The notes: generated by a model not told the origin, from the sequence alone. A stretch of 64,000 bases of DNA from Candidatus Woesearchaeota archaeon (GCA_013329045.1 DUKZ01000004.1:41537-105536), one strand, 5' to 3'; positions 35,291 to 43,380 are shown, counted from the first letter of the stretch. A program made the numbers and translations.

Positions 35291-36649
35291 TCACTCCGCC
35301 TTTTGCAGCAATTCCAAAGAGCGGTTTAGGTCCTTCTTGAGCAGTCCTGCAAAGTGGAGAGATAATTCCTGAGAGAGCTCATCACTCAAGGTGACATCAT
35401 AGCCCTTCCTCTTTGCATAGGAGATCATGTTGTCTGCCATCGTTTTCTTGCTCTCAATCATTTCCTGCAATGGCCTTATGAGGGGATAATATTTTTTTGG
35501 CGTCACCTGCCTGACGAACTTGCAGAACCGTCTTGCATATTCATGCACCCGTTTGCTGGCAAAGCCCTCGAATGCGGCGTCTTTTTGCAATTGGTTCCTG
35601 ACATAGGTATGCGGGGGAATGAAAATGGCATTGCCCTCAATCTTGAAGCTTTCTGTCTCATCAATATCTGCCGGCACTACCCAGAGGAAATCACGCTGGA
35701 TCTTTCTCTGGGAGAATTGGATGAGTGTTGCTGTGCTCAGCATATAAGAAGGCAGGTTCATATCGCAGCCGCGGTATTCAATGGTGCCTTTGCTGTTCAC
35801 CCGGACAGGGTTCCATGCATAATCAAACGGCGTTGTATTCTTCATCTCTTTTTCCGGGTCAAACCCATGCTTTTGGAGCATGTGCCCCCACCTGTTGTAT
35901 TTTTTTGCTGCAACGGAGATGAGATCCCTGAGAGTCTGCTTGTATGGCGGGAGCTGGCCAAAGAGCTGCTTGCTCTGATAGATCGAAGGATTGTTCCCAA
36001 AGATCCGCGAACCCCTCTGGAAAACAAGCCGGTGATCGTTCATCTTATGCTCCCCATTGCTGAATGGAGAGGATTGCATGAATGTCGTGCATATCGGGTC
36101 TGCCGCGATGATGAGATTGTAGGAGTCGACCAGTGTCCTTTTGACCCTCGACTTCTTCATGTACTTCAATGTCTTATTCTTTTTGTCATACAATCCCCTT
36201 GGGAGGGTGTAATGCTGATGATAGCCGCAGGTGAACATTTTTGTGTAGCGATCCTTGCCAAAGATCACCTTTTGCACATCATACCGGTGGTGCTCCCGGA
36301 CCTTTGGCGCATATTTTCCCGGATAGGCGCCAAAAGGATAAAGGTGTTTTCCGAGGCTTTCAGCCAATTCGCTGAGCGACTCGAGGTTCTTTAGCATGTC
36401 CTGCGTCGTAGCTGAGAGCTTAGAGAATGGGAGGCAGTTCATCTCGATCATGCCAAGATGCGACTCCTTCTTTGCTGCAAGATTCCTCTTTGCCGATTGG
36501 ATGAGGAGCTGGTCTGATTCATCTATCCTTCCCTCCCCATCAAGGATGAACATCTCTATCTCCTGACCGGAGAGGGAACGCTTCAATACTTTCTCTGTTG
36601 CCTTATGAGGATAGAGTATCCCACTGAGCGGTTTATTGTTTCCAAGCAT
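35291..36649 (-). CDS. GCS2-like carboxylate-amine ligase
   Basis: About 452 residues from the ATG at 36649 (AGAGGTG 8-9 nt upstream). The N-terminal 'EIEMFILDGEG' and 'IEMNCLPFS', followed by 'PFGAYPGKY', 'HHRYDVQKVIFG' and 'CGYHQHYTLPRG', match the layout of the glutamate-cysteine ligase family 2 (GshA/YbdK-like). Members join glutamate to cysteine or another amine with ATP. The protein is longer than typical YbdK (about 370) because of a C-terminal extension. It might make a low-molecular-weight thiol, which would fit the YtxJ-like protein in this window, but the substrate is not shown by sequence. Confidence 0.65.
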   Translation of the reverse strand: MLGNNKPLSGILYPHKATEKVLKRSLSGQEIEMFILDGEGRIDESDQLLIQSAKRNLAAKKESHLGMIEMNCLPFSKLSATTQDMLKNLESLSELAESLGKHLYPFGAYPGKYAPKVREHHRYDVQKVIFGKDRYTKMFTCGYHQHYTLPRGLYDKKNKTLKYMKKSRVKRTLVDSYNLIIAADPICTTFMQSSPFSNGEHKMNDHRLVFQRGSRIFGNNPSIYQSKQLFGQLPPYKQTLRDLISVAAKKYNRWGHMLQKHGFDPEKEMKNTTPFDYAWNPVRVNSKGTIEYRGCDMNLPSYMLSTATLIQFSQRKIQRDFLWVVPADIDETESFKIEGNAIFIPPHTYVRNQLQKDAAFEGFASKRVHEYARRFCKFVRQVTPKKYYPLIRPLQEMIESKKTMADNMISYAKRKGYDVTLSDELSQELSLHFAGLLKKDLNRSLELLQKAE

Positions 36650-36707
36650 GAGAAAAACACCTCTGATCAATTGCCTGAGAACCCATCTAATAAAAACGTT
36701 TTGGTTG

Positions 36708-37379
36708 TCAAACCGTATTTTTTTCAATCAGGTCTTTTGTGTGCGCTGCCATTGCTGCTGCCTGATCCCTTGATAATTTTGCCACGATCCAGCCATGATG
36801 CAGCGCGACTATATCCCCAACAGAAGGGATGCACAACTTCTTATGATACTGGGCAGCCCTCTTTACCCTTGGCGCGAGGCGGAGAGGAGAATATACAGGC
36901 GAGTATTCGATGAGGGCTGCTGCCCTCTTTATCTTTATCACCCGGGCGCTTGCAATCCTCATCGCATCGACATGTATCGAAGCACCGGCGCGCACCAGAT
37001 GGAGGAGGTGGGAGAGATGAGTTGGCCTTGCCTTTTCTGGGATGGTCCTGAGCAGCTCTTTCTTGACATCCTGCGGAACCTGCAAATCTTTTATCAATGA
37101 CGCGATGTGCTCTTCTTGCATGGAAAATGAGAGCGCATTGCCAAGCCAATATGCCTTCACAACCTCTTTATCAAACGGGTCTTTTTTGTGATGCCTCCCT
37201 ATCAGCGAGAGGTATTGATAGACAGCATTAGATCCCAGAATAACAGCCTTTGCGGCGTATAAGGACCGTTTTCCTCTGAGAGAGTCAAACAGCATGCGGT
37301 CTGGATCATCAGGGGAGAGAGATTTCAAAGCTCTCCCTGCATTGACCATAAACCGAGCACACACCGCCACCCCATCCAT
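36708..37379 (-). CDS. DUF6390-like protein
   Basis: About 223 residues from the ATG at 37379, which lies about 25 nt after a TATA box (CTTTTATACC) at 37404-37412. A longer open frame upstream to 37721 overlaps the vapB gene in antisense and is not real. The features 'DPFDKEVVKAYWLGNAL', 'DAMRIASARVIKI' and the C-terminal 'SVGDIVALHHGWIVAKLS' fit my memory of the DUF6390 family, which in bacteria is found near [NiFe]-hydrogenase maturation genes. No hydrogenase gene is in this window. The call is by remembered motif pattern only. Confidence 0.55.
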   Translation of the reverse strand: MDGVAVCARFMVNAGRALKSLSPDDPDRMLFDSLRGKRSLYAAKAVILGSNAVYQYLSLIGRHHKKDPFDKEVVKAYWLGNALSFSMQEEHIASLIKDLQVPQDVKKELLRTIPEKARPTHLSHLLHLVRAGASIHVDAMRIASARVIKIKRAAALIEYSPVYSPLRLAPRVKRAAQYHKKLCIPSVGDIVALHHGWIVAKLSRDQAAAMAAHTKDLIEKNTV

Positions 37380-37421
37380 GAGAAGGGCAATGGAAGAGAT
37401 GGTATAAAAGGATTGTTGTGA

Positions 37422-37445
37422 TGTCGTCCACGCTACCACACCACA
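37422..37445. repeat. 24-bp direct repeat flanking vapBC, left copy
   Basis: TGTCGTCCACGCTACCACAC plus CACA, repeated exactly at 38158-38181. The vapBC operon, its promoter and its operator lie between the copies (interval 736 bp). Confidence 0.8.
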
Positions 37446-37490
37446 AGCATGTATACCCCTCACAAGACTAATAGTGCATGAAACCAAAAC

Positions 37491-37521
37491 ATTTATATCT
37501 ATGTATATACATATACATATA
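37491..37521 (+). promoter_or_regulatory. vapBC promoter and operator
   Basis: A TATA-like ATTTATATCT (37491-37500) is followed at once by the 12-bp perfect palindrome ATGTATATACAT (37501-37512), then by ATACATATA up to the ATG at 37522. The palindrome is well placed for autorepression by VapB. Confidence 0.6.
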
Positions 37522-37755
37522 ATGGCACGAACAATGATGATCTCAAATGAGGTATATGAGAAGCTGAAAAAGTCAAAGCCTGAAGGGACAAGCTTTAGCG
37601 TATTGATAGATGAGCTGATGAGATCGCGAGAAAACCCAAAGACAGCACACATGCTCAAAAGATTCTGCGGCGTTCTCAAGGATGATAAAGAATTTGAGAA
37701 AAACAAAAAAGAGCTTGGCAAAAAATGGAAGTCATGGACAAAAATGTATGCTTAG
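37522..37755 (+). CDS. vapB: VapB-type antitoxin (archaeal DUF217-like)
   Basis: A 77-residue protein. The N-terminus 'MARTMMISNEVYEKLKKSKP' is the DNA-binding half of archaeal VapB antitoxins of the DUF217 type; the C-terminal half ('SFSVLIDELMRS', 'DKEFEKNKKELGKKW') is the flexible toxin-binding tail. The start at 37522 stands just after the operator palindrome; upstream Met codons at 37474 and 37501 fall in the promoter. It overlaps vapC by 22 nt. Confidence 0.85.
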   Translation: MARTMMISNEVYEKLKKSKPEGTSFSVLIDELMRSRENPKTAHMLKRFCGVLKDDKEFEKNKKELGKKWKSWTKMYA

Positions 37756-38117
37756 ATTCTGATGTAGTCATCGGGCTGATGAAAGGCGATCCTCAAGCAG
37801 TATCATTGATAGAAAGGCTGCAACATTCCACCATGCATATCACTTCAATTTCCTCTTTTGAGCTTTCTTTGAGAGAAACACGGCTCAGTGTCATTGAAGA
37901 CTTCATCAACAATGTCATCGTGCTGCCCTTTGACTTAGCAGCATCAAAAAAAGCGTCTGAGATCTTCAAACAGCTGAAAAGATCGGGAAAGATGATTGAA
38001 TTACGGGATGTTTTTATTGCAGCGACGTGCATCACCCACCGGTGCACCTTGATGACTTTTAACAGGAAACATTTTGAGCATATAAAAGAGATACGTGTGC
38101 TACAGCAGAAAGCTTGA
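37734..38117 (+). CDS. vapC: VapC PIN-domain RNase toxin
   Basis: About 127 residues. The PIN active site is complete: 'CLDSDVVIGLMKG' (first Asp), 'SSFELSL' (Glu), 'IELRDVFIAATC' (Asp) and 'LMTFNRKHF' (Asn). PIN toxins cut tRNA or rRNA. The ATG at 37734 has a GGAAG site; 37725 is possible. It overlaps vapB and shows no damage, so the pair is likely active. Confidence 0.87.
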   Translation: MDKNVCLDSDVVIGLMKGDPQAVSLIERLQHSTMHITSISSFELSLRETRLSVIEDFINNVIVLPFDLAASKKASEIFKQLKRSGKMIELRDVFIAATCITHRCTLMTFNRKHFEHIKEIRVLQQKA

Positions 38118-38157
38118 GGCCTCTTGAACAACAGGCTAAAAGCAATTTTTCTCATAT

Positions 38158-38181
38158 TGTCGTCCACGCTACCACACCACA
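38158..38181. repeat. 24-bp direct repeat flanking vapBC, right copy
   Basis: Exact copy of 37422-37445. It lies 40 bp after the vapC stop and before the promoter of the RHH/MazF pair. Confidence 0.8.
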
Positions 38182-38227
38182 CCTTTTTATTCTTCTTTGG
38201 AGGGAATATTATATGAAAACAAAACCA

Positions 38228-38257
38228 TTAAATATCTTTAGATATCTGGGGATATCT
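38228..38257 (+). promoter_or_regulatory. RHH/MazF promoter and operator
   Basis: A TATA-like ATTAAATATC is followed by AGATATCT (palindrome, 38240-38247) and a second GATATCT (38251-38257) directly before the ATG at 38258. The ten-base spacing of the two GATATCT sites fits a ribbon-helix-helix dimer array. Confidence 0.55.
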
Positions 38258-38482
38258 ATGGCAACAATACAAATAAACCTGAAGATCCCAGAAAAGATGT
38301 ATGGCTTAGCCAGATCCTATAGTAAGGAGAAGGGGTACCGATCAATGCAGGAACTTCTTCTTGACTGCCTGCGCAGGAGGATCTATACTGATGAGGCTCA
38401 TGAGTTTGTCATGCTAGCCCAAGCTGAGAAGATGAGAGAGGTATGGGACAATGACTATGATGATGCCTGGGAAAAAGCATGA
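38258..38482 (+). CDS. Ribbon-helix-helix antitoxin of a MazF-type pair
   Basis: A 74-residue protein starting MATIQINLKIPEKMYGLARS, a typical ribbon-helix-helix strand and helix; the C-terminal acidic tail ('REVWDNDYDDAWEKA') would wrap the toxin. The longer frame to 38114 runs through the 24-bp repeat and promoter and is not used. The toxin gene overlaps its last 20 nt. Confidence 0.8.
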   Translation: MATIQINLKIPEKMYGLARSYSKEKGYRSMQELLLDCLRRRIYTDEAHEFVMLAQAEKMREVWDNDYDDAWEKA

Positions 38483-38786
38483 GTTTGGAGATGTTGTTCT
38501 CGTTGACGCTCAATTTATTGACAGGAAAGAGAGCAAGGTTCGCCCAGCTCTCGTGCTCTACTCTGAACAGGGAAATACCGCCGTATCAGCGATCACGAGC
38601 AATCCCACAAGGAGAGGCATCCCGCTGACAAAAAAGGAAGGAGCAGTATTGGACAGCATCATCAAAATAAATTACCTTTTTACCATCCCGGATTCTTTTG
38701 TAATACGACAGCTCTTTACAGTGGGGTATCAAAAAAGGGAAATGATAAAAAGCGCATTTCTGAAAAGACTGCATCGAAAGAGCTGA
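38463..38786 (+). CDS. MazF/PemK-family toxin
   Basis: About 107 residues. 'FGDVVLVDAQFIDRKESKVRPALVLYSE' followed by 'VSAITSNP' is the MazF/PemK fold signature: a loop with the Arg-Pro pair that binds RNA, then the conserved Ser/Thr strand. MazF toxins cut single-stranded RNA at specific short sites. It overlaps the RHH antitoxin by 20 nt. A T-rich terminator follows. Confidence 0.82.
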   Translation: MPGKKHEFGDVVLVDAQFIDRKESKVRPALVLYSEQGNTAVSAITSNPTRRGIPLTKKEGAVLDSIIKINYLFTIPDSFVIRQLFTVGYQKREMIKSAFLKRLHRKS

Positions 38787-38799
38787 GGGAGCGCTTGGA

Positions 38800-38886
38800 G
38801 TTATTCCTTTTTCATATATTCCTTTTTCATCTAAAGAAGATTTTTTACAAGTTATTTTTTTAATTTTTTAATTAGTTACTTTTTAT
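38800..38886 (+). terminator. T-rich terminator region after the MazF pair
   Basis: ATTCCTTTTTCAT occurs twice (38804 and 38819), then several runs of five to seven T up to 38884. This is the usual archaeal terminator. The rest of 38787-39044 is AT-rich promoter DNA of gap. Confidence 0.55.
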
Positions 38887-38987
38887 TTGCCATACGGTAA
38901 ATAATTATATCCTTTTCAGTAAACCACTATATAATCATCATTCTTTCCCATAAAACCACTCTAGTATAGTATTATGTATATTCTCGA

Positions 38988-39040
38988 GCATATAAAAGTA
39001 TAAAAATAAGCTATCCCTGGAGGAGGCATATAAAAGAGGA
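38988..39040 (+). promoter_or_regulatory. gap promoter with duplicated TATA motif and ribosome site
   Basis: GCATATAAAAG occurs at 38988-38998 and again at 39026-39036. Only the first is far enough from the ATG at 39045 to act as TATA box; the second lies in the leader next to the GAGGA ribosome site (39035-39039). Unlike most genes here, gap is therefore not leaderless. Confidence 0.55.
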
Positions 39041-39044
39041 ATTC

Positions 39045-40040
39045 ATGGTAAACGTGGCGATCAATGGATTTGGCAGAATCGGCCGCCTTGTCTTTCGGGC
39101 AGGATTTGAGAAACTCAACATCGTAGCAATCAATGATTTGACAGATGCGCCAACACTAGCAGCATTATTGCGGCGGGACTCTACACATGGAGCATTCCCC
39201 GGAACTGTTGTGGTTGAGGGGAATGATCTAGTCGTTAATGGAAAAAAGCTCAAAGTATTGGCACAAAAAGACCCAGCAAACCTGCCATGGCGAGACCTTG
39301 GGATAGATGTTGTCGTCGAATCGACAGGATTTTTTACAAGCATTGAAGGATGCAAGAAACACATCGATGCAGGAGCAAAAAAAGTGTTATTATCTGCCCC
39401 GCCAAAAGGGGAAGGATTCAAAGACATCGTCCTTGGAGTCAATGAAGGGGAACTCTTGCCGGAAGATATCTATATCAGCAATGCTTCCTGCACAACAAAT
39501 TGCTTAGCACCGCTTGTCAAGGTATTGCACGACGCTTTTGGCGTTGTACATGGCAGCATGGTGACAGTACATAGTTATACAGCAGACCAAAAGCTCATGG
39601 ATGCTCCTCATAAAGACTTGCGGCGGGCCAGATCTGCTGCGGTCAATATCGTGCCGACAACAACGGGAGCTGCCCGGGCAGTGACGAACGTCATTCCTGC
39701 ACTCAAGGGAAAGCTTGATGGCAAAGCAATCAGGGTGCCAACACCAGATGGGTCCATCACTGATTTTTCCTGCATCGTCTCCCGGGATGTGACAGAAGAG
39801 GAAGTGAACAATGCAGTGAGGGAAGCTGCCGCAAAGATGCCCTCAGTGCTGGAATATTCTGAAGAGGAATTGGTGTCATCTGACATTATCGGAAATGCGC
39901 ATTCTTCCATCTTTGACTCAAAGATAACAAAAGTGATCGATAAACGCCTCGTTGTCGTGACCTCATGGTATGACAATGAGTGGGGATATTCAAACAGGAT
40001 GGTTGATGTCATCATGCTCATGGGAGGTCAACATGGATAA
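39045..40040 (+). CDS. gap: Glyceraldehyde-3-phosphate dehydrogenase, bacterial type
   Basis: A 331-residue phosphorylating GAPDH of the bacterial/eukaryotic class: 'INGFGRIGRLVFRAG' (NAD fold), 'STGFFTS', and the active site 'SNASCTTNCLAPL' with the catalytic Cys. The downstream His region ('MVTVHSYTADQKLMD') and 'SWYDNEWGYSNRMVD' are intact. It converts glyceraldehyde-3-phosphate to 1,3-bisphosphoglycerate with NAD(P). Most archaea use the unrelated archaeal GAPDH; DPANN lineages often carry this type, probably by early transfer from bacteria. It is first in an operon with a membrane protein and pgk. Confidence 0.95.
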   Translation: MVNVAINGFGRIGRLVFRAGFEKLNIVAINDLTDAPTLAALLRRDSTHGAFPGTVVVEGNDLVVNGKKLKVLAQKDPANLPWRDLGIDVVVESTGFFTSIEGCKKHIDAGAKKVLLSAPPKGEGFKDIVLGVNEGELLPEDIYISNASCTTNCLAPLVKVLHDAFGVVHGSMVTVHSYTADQKLMDAPHKDLRRARSAAVNIVPTTTGAARAVTNVIPALKGKLDGKAIRVPTPDGSITDFSCIVSRDVTEEEVNNAVREAAAKMPSVLEYSEEELVSSDIIGNAHSSIFDSKITKVIDKRLVVVTSWYDNEWGYSNRMVDVIMLMGGQHG

Positions 40041-40491
40041 TCATCATATGGCAATTGCCGGCCTCATCGGCGTCATGCTGCTTGTCATGTATGGGGTTGT
40101 ATCCGGCCCGCGAATCACTGGCATGGCAGTATCTGAGCTTGGCAGTCAGGCCGAGCCAAACATCAAGGTGCTCAATGTAGAAAAAGCATTGACGATCGCA
40201 TCTGTCCCTGGAAAACAGGCAGTCAAGTTCTCTGTCCTTATCGCGAATACGGGAGCCTTGGCAGCAAACGAATTTGTCGTGAAATTGTCAACGGGGAAAA
40301 CAGAAAATTATCCTTCAGGGTTCCAGACTGCAACGATTGTCTCCTACCTTAAGCCTGGCGAGCAGCGACTCATCGAGCTTCCAGCAGACTATATCCAGCA
40401 GGTGCAAGAAGACATCCCCCTTGTCGTGATCGCTGATCCTTCAAACAGAATCAGCGAAAGCACAAAAGAAGACAACATCTATTCCGCATGA
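40033..40491 (+). CDS. Membrane-anchored CARDB/Ig-like protein between gap and pgk
   Basis: A 152-residue protein with one membrane helix (about residues 6-24) and an exported beta domain ('VKFSVLIANTGALAANEFVVKLST', 'LKPGEQRLIELPADY') of CARDB/Ig type. The ATG at 40033 has a GGAGGTC site within the gap gene, 8 nt overlap, and its stop overlaps pgk by 4 nt. An exported protein coupled between two glycolytic enzymes is unusual. The role is unknown. Confidence 0.75.
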   Translation: MDNHHMAIAGLIGVMLLVMYGVVSGPRITGMAVSELGSQAEPNIKVLNVEKALTIASVPGKQAVKFSVLIANTGALAANEFVVKLSTGKTENYPSGFQTATIVSYLKPGEQRLIELPADYIQQVQEDIPLVVIADPSNRISESTKEDNIYSA

Positions 40492-41741
40492 GCCACTTTA
40501 CCTTCACGGAATTCTGCAAAAAATATCCTCTCAGGGACAAGATTATCCTCTGCCGGATCGATGCGGATGTCCCCCTTAATGATTATGGACTCATCAGCGA
40601 CGACATGCGCCTCAAGGATGCCCTTCCCACCATCAATGCAGTCCTCGAAAAAGGAGGCCTTCCCGTCATCATCGGGCACATGGGGCGGCCTGATGGAAAA
40701 AGGAATGAAAACCTCTCCTTAGATAAGGTCGCAGAGCGCTTCGAGGAGTATATCAAGGAAGGAAAGCTTCATGCGGAAGAAGTGTACTTTGAACCAACGA
40801 CCATCGGGGAGGCCGCAAAAAAAGCAGTCAATACCCACAAACTCGAAAATGTTGTCGTTGTCCTTGAGAATGTACGTTTTAGCCCCAACGAAGAAGCAAA
40901 AGACCCCCTTGCCAGAAGAGCATTTGCCGGCGAGATCGCAAAGCTTGGAGATTATTTCATCGATGATGCATTTGCGGTGATGCACCGAAGCCAAGCATCG
41001 ATTACCGGCATCACTGAGTTCCTGCCAAGCTGCATTGGCCTCTATGCAGAAAAAGAGATCAAAGGGATCAGGCCGTTTCTGGCTCCAGAAAAAGGAAGCG
41101 CCGCACTCATTGGCGGAGCAAAACTAGACAAGATCGCATTATTGTCGAAAGTCATGAAGAATTACGACAACGTATTGATCGGCGGGGCGATCGCATTCAC
41201 GTTCATGTTCGCGAAGGGGATGAACATTGGCACATCACTTCTTGACAAGGAGCGCCTTGATGAAGTCAAAAAATTGCTTCGCGACTATGACAAGAAGATT
41301 TTCCTCCCCTCAGATATCGTTGTTGCCGTGACAAATCCAGCTGACATCAAGATGCACCGGTTTGAGAAGATGGAGACAGTGGATGCTGATGAGATCGAGG
41401 CGCGGATGATGGGCCTGGACATCGGACCTCAAAGTGTAAAGACATTTTTGACACATTCTTCCAAGGCAAAGATGGTCTTTTGGAACGGCCCGATGGGCCT
41501 AGTGGAAGTGAGCCCTTTTGACAAAGCGACAGTGGACATTGCCAAAGGATTGTCAAAAATGGGCAATAAACGCCTGGTTGGCGGCGGGGACTCAAACAAG
41601 GTCGTGAATAAACTAAAGCTGAGCGGCTCTTTTAGCCATGTGAGCGCAGGGGGCGGCGCGTGCTTGGAGTTTATGGGTTCTGGAAAACTAGCCGGCCTTG
41701 ATGCGCTGGAAAGAAACCATATGATCTACTCCCGGAAGTGA
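40488..41741 (+). CDS. pgk: Phosphoglycerate kinase
   Basis: A 417-residue PGK. The substrate half has 'ILCRIDADVPLND' (in most PGKs RVDFNVP), 'HMGRPDG' and 'DDAFAVMHRSQAS'; the nucleotide half has 'GGAKLDKI', 'WNGPMGLVEVSPFDK' and 'GGGDSNKVV'. It makes ATP from 1,3-bisphosphoglycerate, the product of GAPDH upstream. It overlaps the membrane protein gene by ATGA. All catalytic Arg/Lys and Gly motifs are present. Confidence 0.95.
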   Translation: MSHFTFTEFCKKYPLRDKIILCRIDADVPLNDYGLISDDMRLKDALPTINAVLEKGGLPVIIGHMGRPDGKRNENLSLDKVAERFEEYIKEGKLHAEEVYFEPTTIGEAAKKAVNTHKLENVVVVLENVRFSPNEEAKDPLARRAFAGEIAKLGDYFIDDAFAVMHRSQASITGITEFLPSCIGLYAEKEIKGIRPFLAPEKGSAALIGGAKLDKIALLSKVMKNYDNVLIGGAIAFTFMFAKGMNIGTSLLDKERLDEVKKLLRDYDKKIFLPSDIVVAVTNPADIKMHRFEKMETVDADEIEARMMGLDIGPQSVKTFLTHSSKAKMVFWNGPMGLVEVSPFDKATVDIAKGLSKMGNKRLVGGGDSNKVVNKLKLSGSFSHVSAGGGACLEFMGSGKLAGLDALERNHMIYSRK

Positions 41742-41859
41742 ACTATCAGCTTCGTGTTATCATGTTCATCCACCGGGCAGTACTATACTCGTACTACCAT
41801 CCATCATCTACTCTTGCACAAGCACAATATTTTTAAATGATCAGACAGTCTTATCTTGT

Positions 41860-42090
41860 ATGGTACACGCATTCATCCTGATCTCTGTTCGGTCAGGGAT
41901 AGAAAAGAACGTCGTCTCAAAGATCAAGGACATCCATGGCGTGCTTGCCGTCCATGAAATCTTTGGCGAGTGGGACATCATCTCAGAAGTGGATGTAGAT
42001 TCCATCACTGCCCTCGACAGGTTTGTCTCTGAGAGGCTCAGGATCATTGAAGGTGTCCGCATGACATCAACGCTCATCGTGAAGAAATAA
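41860..42090 (+). CDS. Stand-alone Lrp/AsnC ligand-binding domain
   Basis: A 76-residue RAM domain without HTH: 'MVHAFILISVRSGIEKNV', 'VHEIFGEWDIISEV', 'MTSTLIVKK'. Such small proteins bind amino acids and form oligomers, or modulate full-length Lrp regulators. A TATA-like TTTTTAAATG lies about 25 nt upstream. It is followed after 1 nt by a second RAM gene, a tandem duplicate. Confidence 0.88.
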   Translation: MVHAFILISVRSGIEKNVVSKIKDIHGVLAVHEIFGEWDIISEVDVDSITALDRFVSERLRIIEGVRMTSTLIVKK

Positions 42091-42091
42091 T

Positions 42092-42322
42092 ATGGTAACC
42101 GCATATGTACTGGTCACAGCAAAGTCCGGCATGGAACGCGAGATCTTTGCCCAGCTCGAAGATATCAAACAGGTCAAGAAGGTATATGAAATATTCGGGG
42201 AGTGGGATCTGATCGCTGAGGTCGTGGTGAAGGAACTGCCTGAACTAGATGTGATCATTTCTGAGAAGATCAGGGTCATTCCCGAAGTGGAGATGACCTC
42301 CACATTGATTGCGGTGGAGTAG
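42092..42322 (+). CDS. Second stand-alone Lrp/AsnC ligand-binding domain
   Basis: A 76-residue RAM domain, about half identical by eye to its neighbour ('VYEIFGEWDLIAEV', 'PEVEMTSTLIAVE'). It starts 1 nt after the first copy. Its 3' end (42287-42330) recurs at 43412-43455 and, more diverged, at 44382-44449, bracketing MNT/HEPN modules. Confidence 0.88.
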   Translation: MVTAYVLVTAKSGMEREIFAQLEDIKQVKKVYEIFGEWDLIAEVVVKELPELDVIISEKIRVIPEVEMTSTLIAVE

Positions 42323-42366
42323 GGTTAAACGGTCTCACGGGAGCAGCACTTGCCCTTTCCTGAACA

Positions 42367-42840
42367 TCAAAAATACGCCTTCTTGAATTCCTGCAAGAAC
42401 CCCTTTTTCTCTTCTTCAGTCAATTTGTCGATGAAGATATCCATATTCCCCGTAAACTTCTCAGAAAGAGAAATCATGTCCTTAACATCATTCTCAGAGA
42501 CTATGAAATCAATATAATACTGCTTATCGACACGCTCTTTTTTTGCAAAGGAAATATCGGTGTTGTCAATCCCAAACAGTTCCTTCAATAACACGATTAC
42601 AGCTGCATGGCTCTCGCATTTTATGCCTATGAGATAAAAGAGGGCAGTGGCCTTGTGATACATGGCATAATACGCCATCGAAACAGCTTCCTCAAAGAGC
42701 TTCTGGTTGAAGAGGATACGCGCAGCACGGAGGGCATTCCTTGACTTTTCATCATATGAAGAGGCGATGTTCCTGCTTGGGACTCCGATCTTGATCTTCT
42801 CCTCATTGACCAGTTTCTCGATAAAAGGCATTGTTCTCAT
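42367..42840 (-). CDS. HEPN-domain protein of an MNT/HEPN module
   Basis: A 157-residue all-helical protein with a typical HEPN core ('KLFEEAVSMAYYAMYHKATAL', 'CESHAAVIVLLKEL'). The RX4HXY RNase motif of HepT is not seen, so this is the other HEPN type, which often pairs with nucleotidyltransferases without known RNase activity. The ATG overlaps the stop of the MNT gene. It could be the toxin or a structural partner. Confidence 0.8.
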   Translation of the reverse strand: MRTMPFIEKLVNEEKIKIGVPSRNIASSYDEKSRNALRAARILFNQKLFEEAVSMAYYAMYHKATALFYLIGIKCESHAAVIVLLKELFGIDNTDISFAKKERVDKQYYIDFIVSENDVKDMISLSEKFTGNMDIFIDKLTEEEKKGFLQEFKKAYF

Positions 42841-43373
42841 TCTATTAGATGATAAAACCTCTCAGCGTTCTGCATTATAACGTGATCCTTGATTATCTCC
42901 TTTGCCAGCGGAGAATTTTTGTCAAAACGGCCAATCTTTATGCTTAGCTGGGAAGAGATCATCTCCATCTTTTTCTTTAGATCCTTATCCGTCGTTTCAA
43001 CATAGAGATCGATATCGCTCGATTTTGTTGCAGTCTCTTTTGCGTGACTGCCAAACAGGATGATAAGATCCTCCTTTGCCATGTCCTTGCATTCTTTAAT
43101 AATCCTCCGCAGCGCAGGTTGGGAGAGGGTTTTTAGCAACTTGTATTGCTCAGATAAGAGGAGGTATGATTTTGCCTCAAGCGTGTCTTTCAAAAAGTAG
43201 ACTGTGTTTTTGCCCCTCCTATTGAAATCAACGACGTTCTCCCCTTTCAGGATGCTGAGGGTTCTTAGCACGGTTGAAGGGATCATTTGCAGGTAGTGAG
43301 CAATCTCCCTGACATGCGAGGGCTCTTTCCTGAGCACTTCCATGATCTCTAAATCGTTTCTTTTTTGCAACAT
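42837..43373 (-). CDS. Winged-helix plus MNT nucleotidyltransferase protein
   Basis: About 178 residues: an ArsR-like winged helix ('HVREIAHYLQMIPSTVLRTL') followed by a minimal nucleotidyltransferase ('LIILFGSHAKETATKSSDID', GS then DID). This fusion fits a self-regulating antitoxin that also modifies the HEPN partner. The TATA box (CTTAAATAC, 43397-43405) puts transcription near 43376, so the start at 43373 is leaderless; 43382 is possible and the frame to 43466 reads antisense through an Lrp relic. A 14-bp palindrome overlaps the start. Confidence 0.8.
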   Translation of the reverse strand: MLQKRNDLEIMEVLRKEPSHVREIAHYLQMIPSTVLRTLSILKGENVVDFNRRGKNTVYFLKDTLEAKSYLLLSEQYKLLKTLSQPALRRIIKECKDMAKEDLIILFGSHAKETATKSSDIDLYVETTDKDLKKKMEMISSQLSIKIGRFDKNSPLAKEIIKDHVIMQNAERFYHLIE

Positions 43374-43380
43374 ATGTTGC
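43367..43380 (-). promoter_or_regulatory. 14-bp palindrome over the MNT start codon
   Basis: GCAACATATGTTGC is a perfect palindrome covering the probable transcription start and first codon, ideal for autorepression by the winged-helix domain of the encoded protein. Confidence 0.5.

Noticed and set aside
37380..37721. 114-codon N-terminal extension of the DUF6390-like gene
   Set aside because: It is antisense to vapB and its operator, Cys/Ile-rich, and upstream of the TATA box at 37404.
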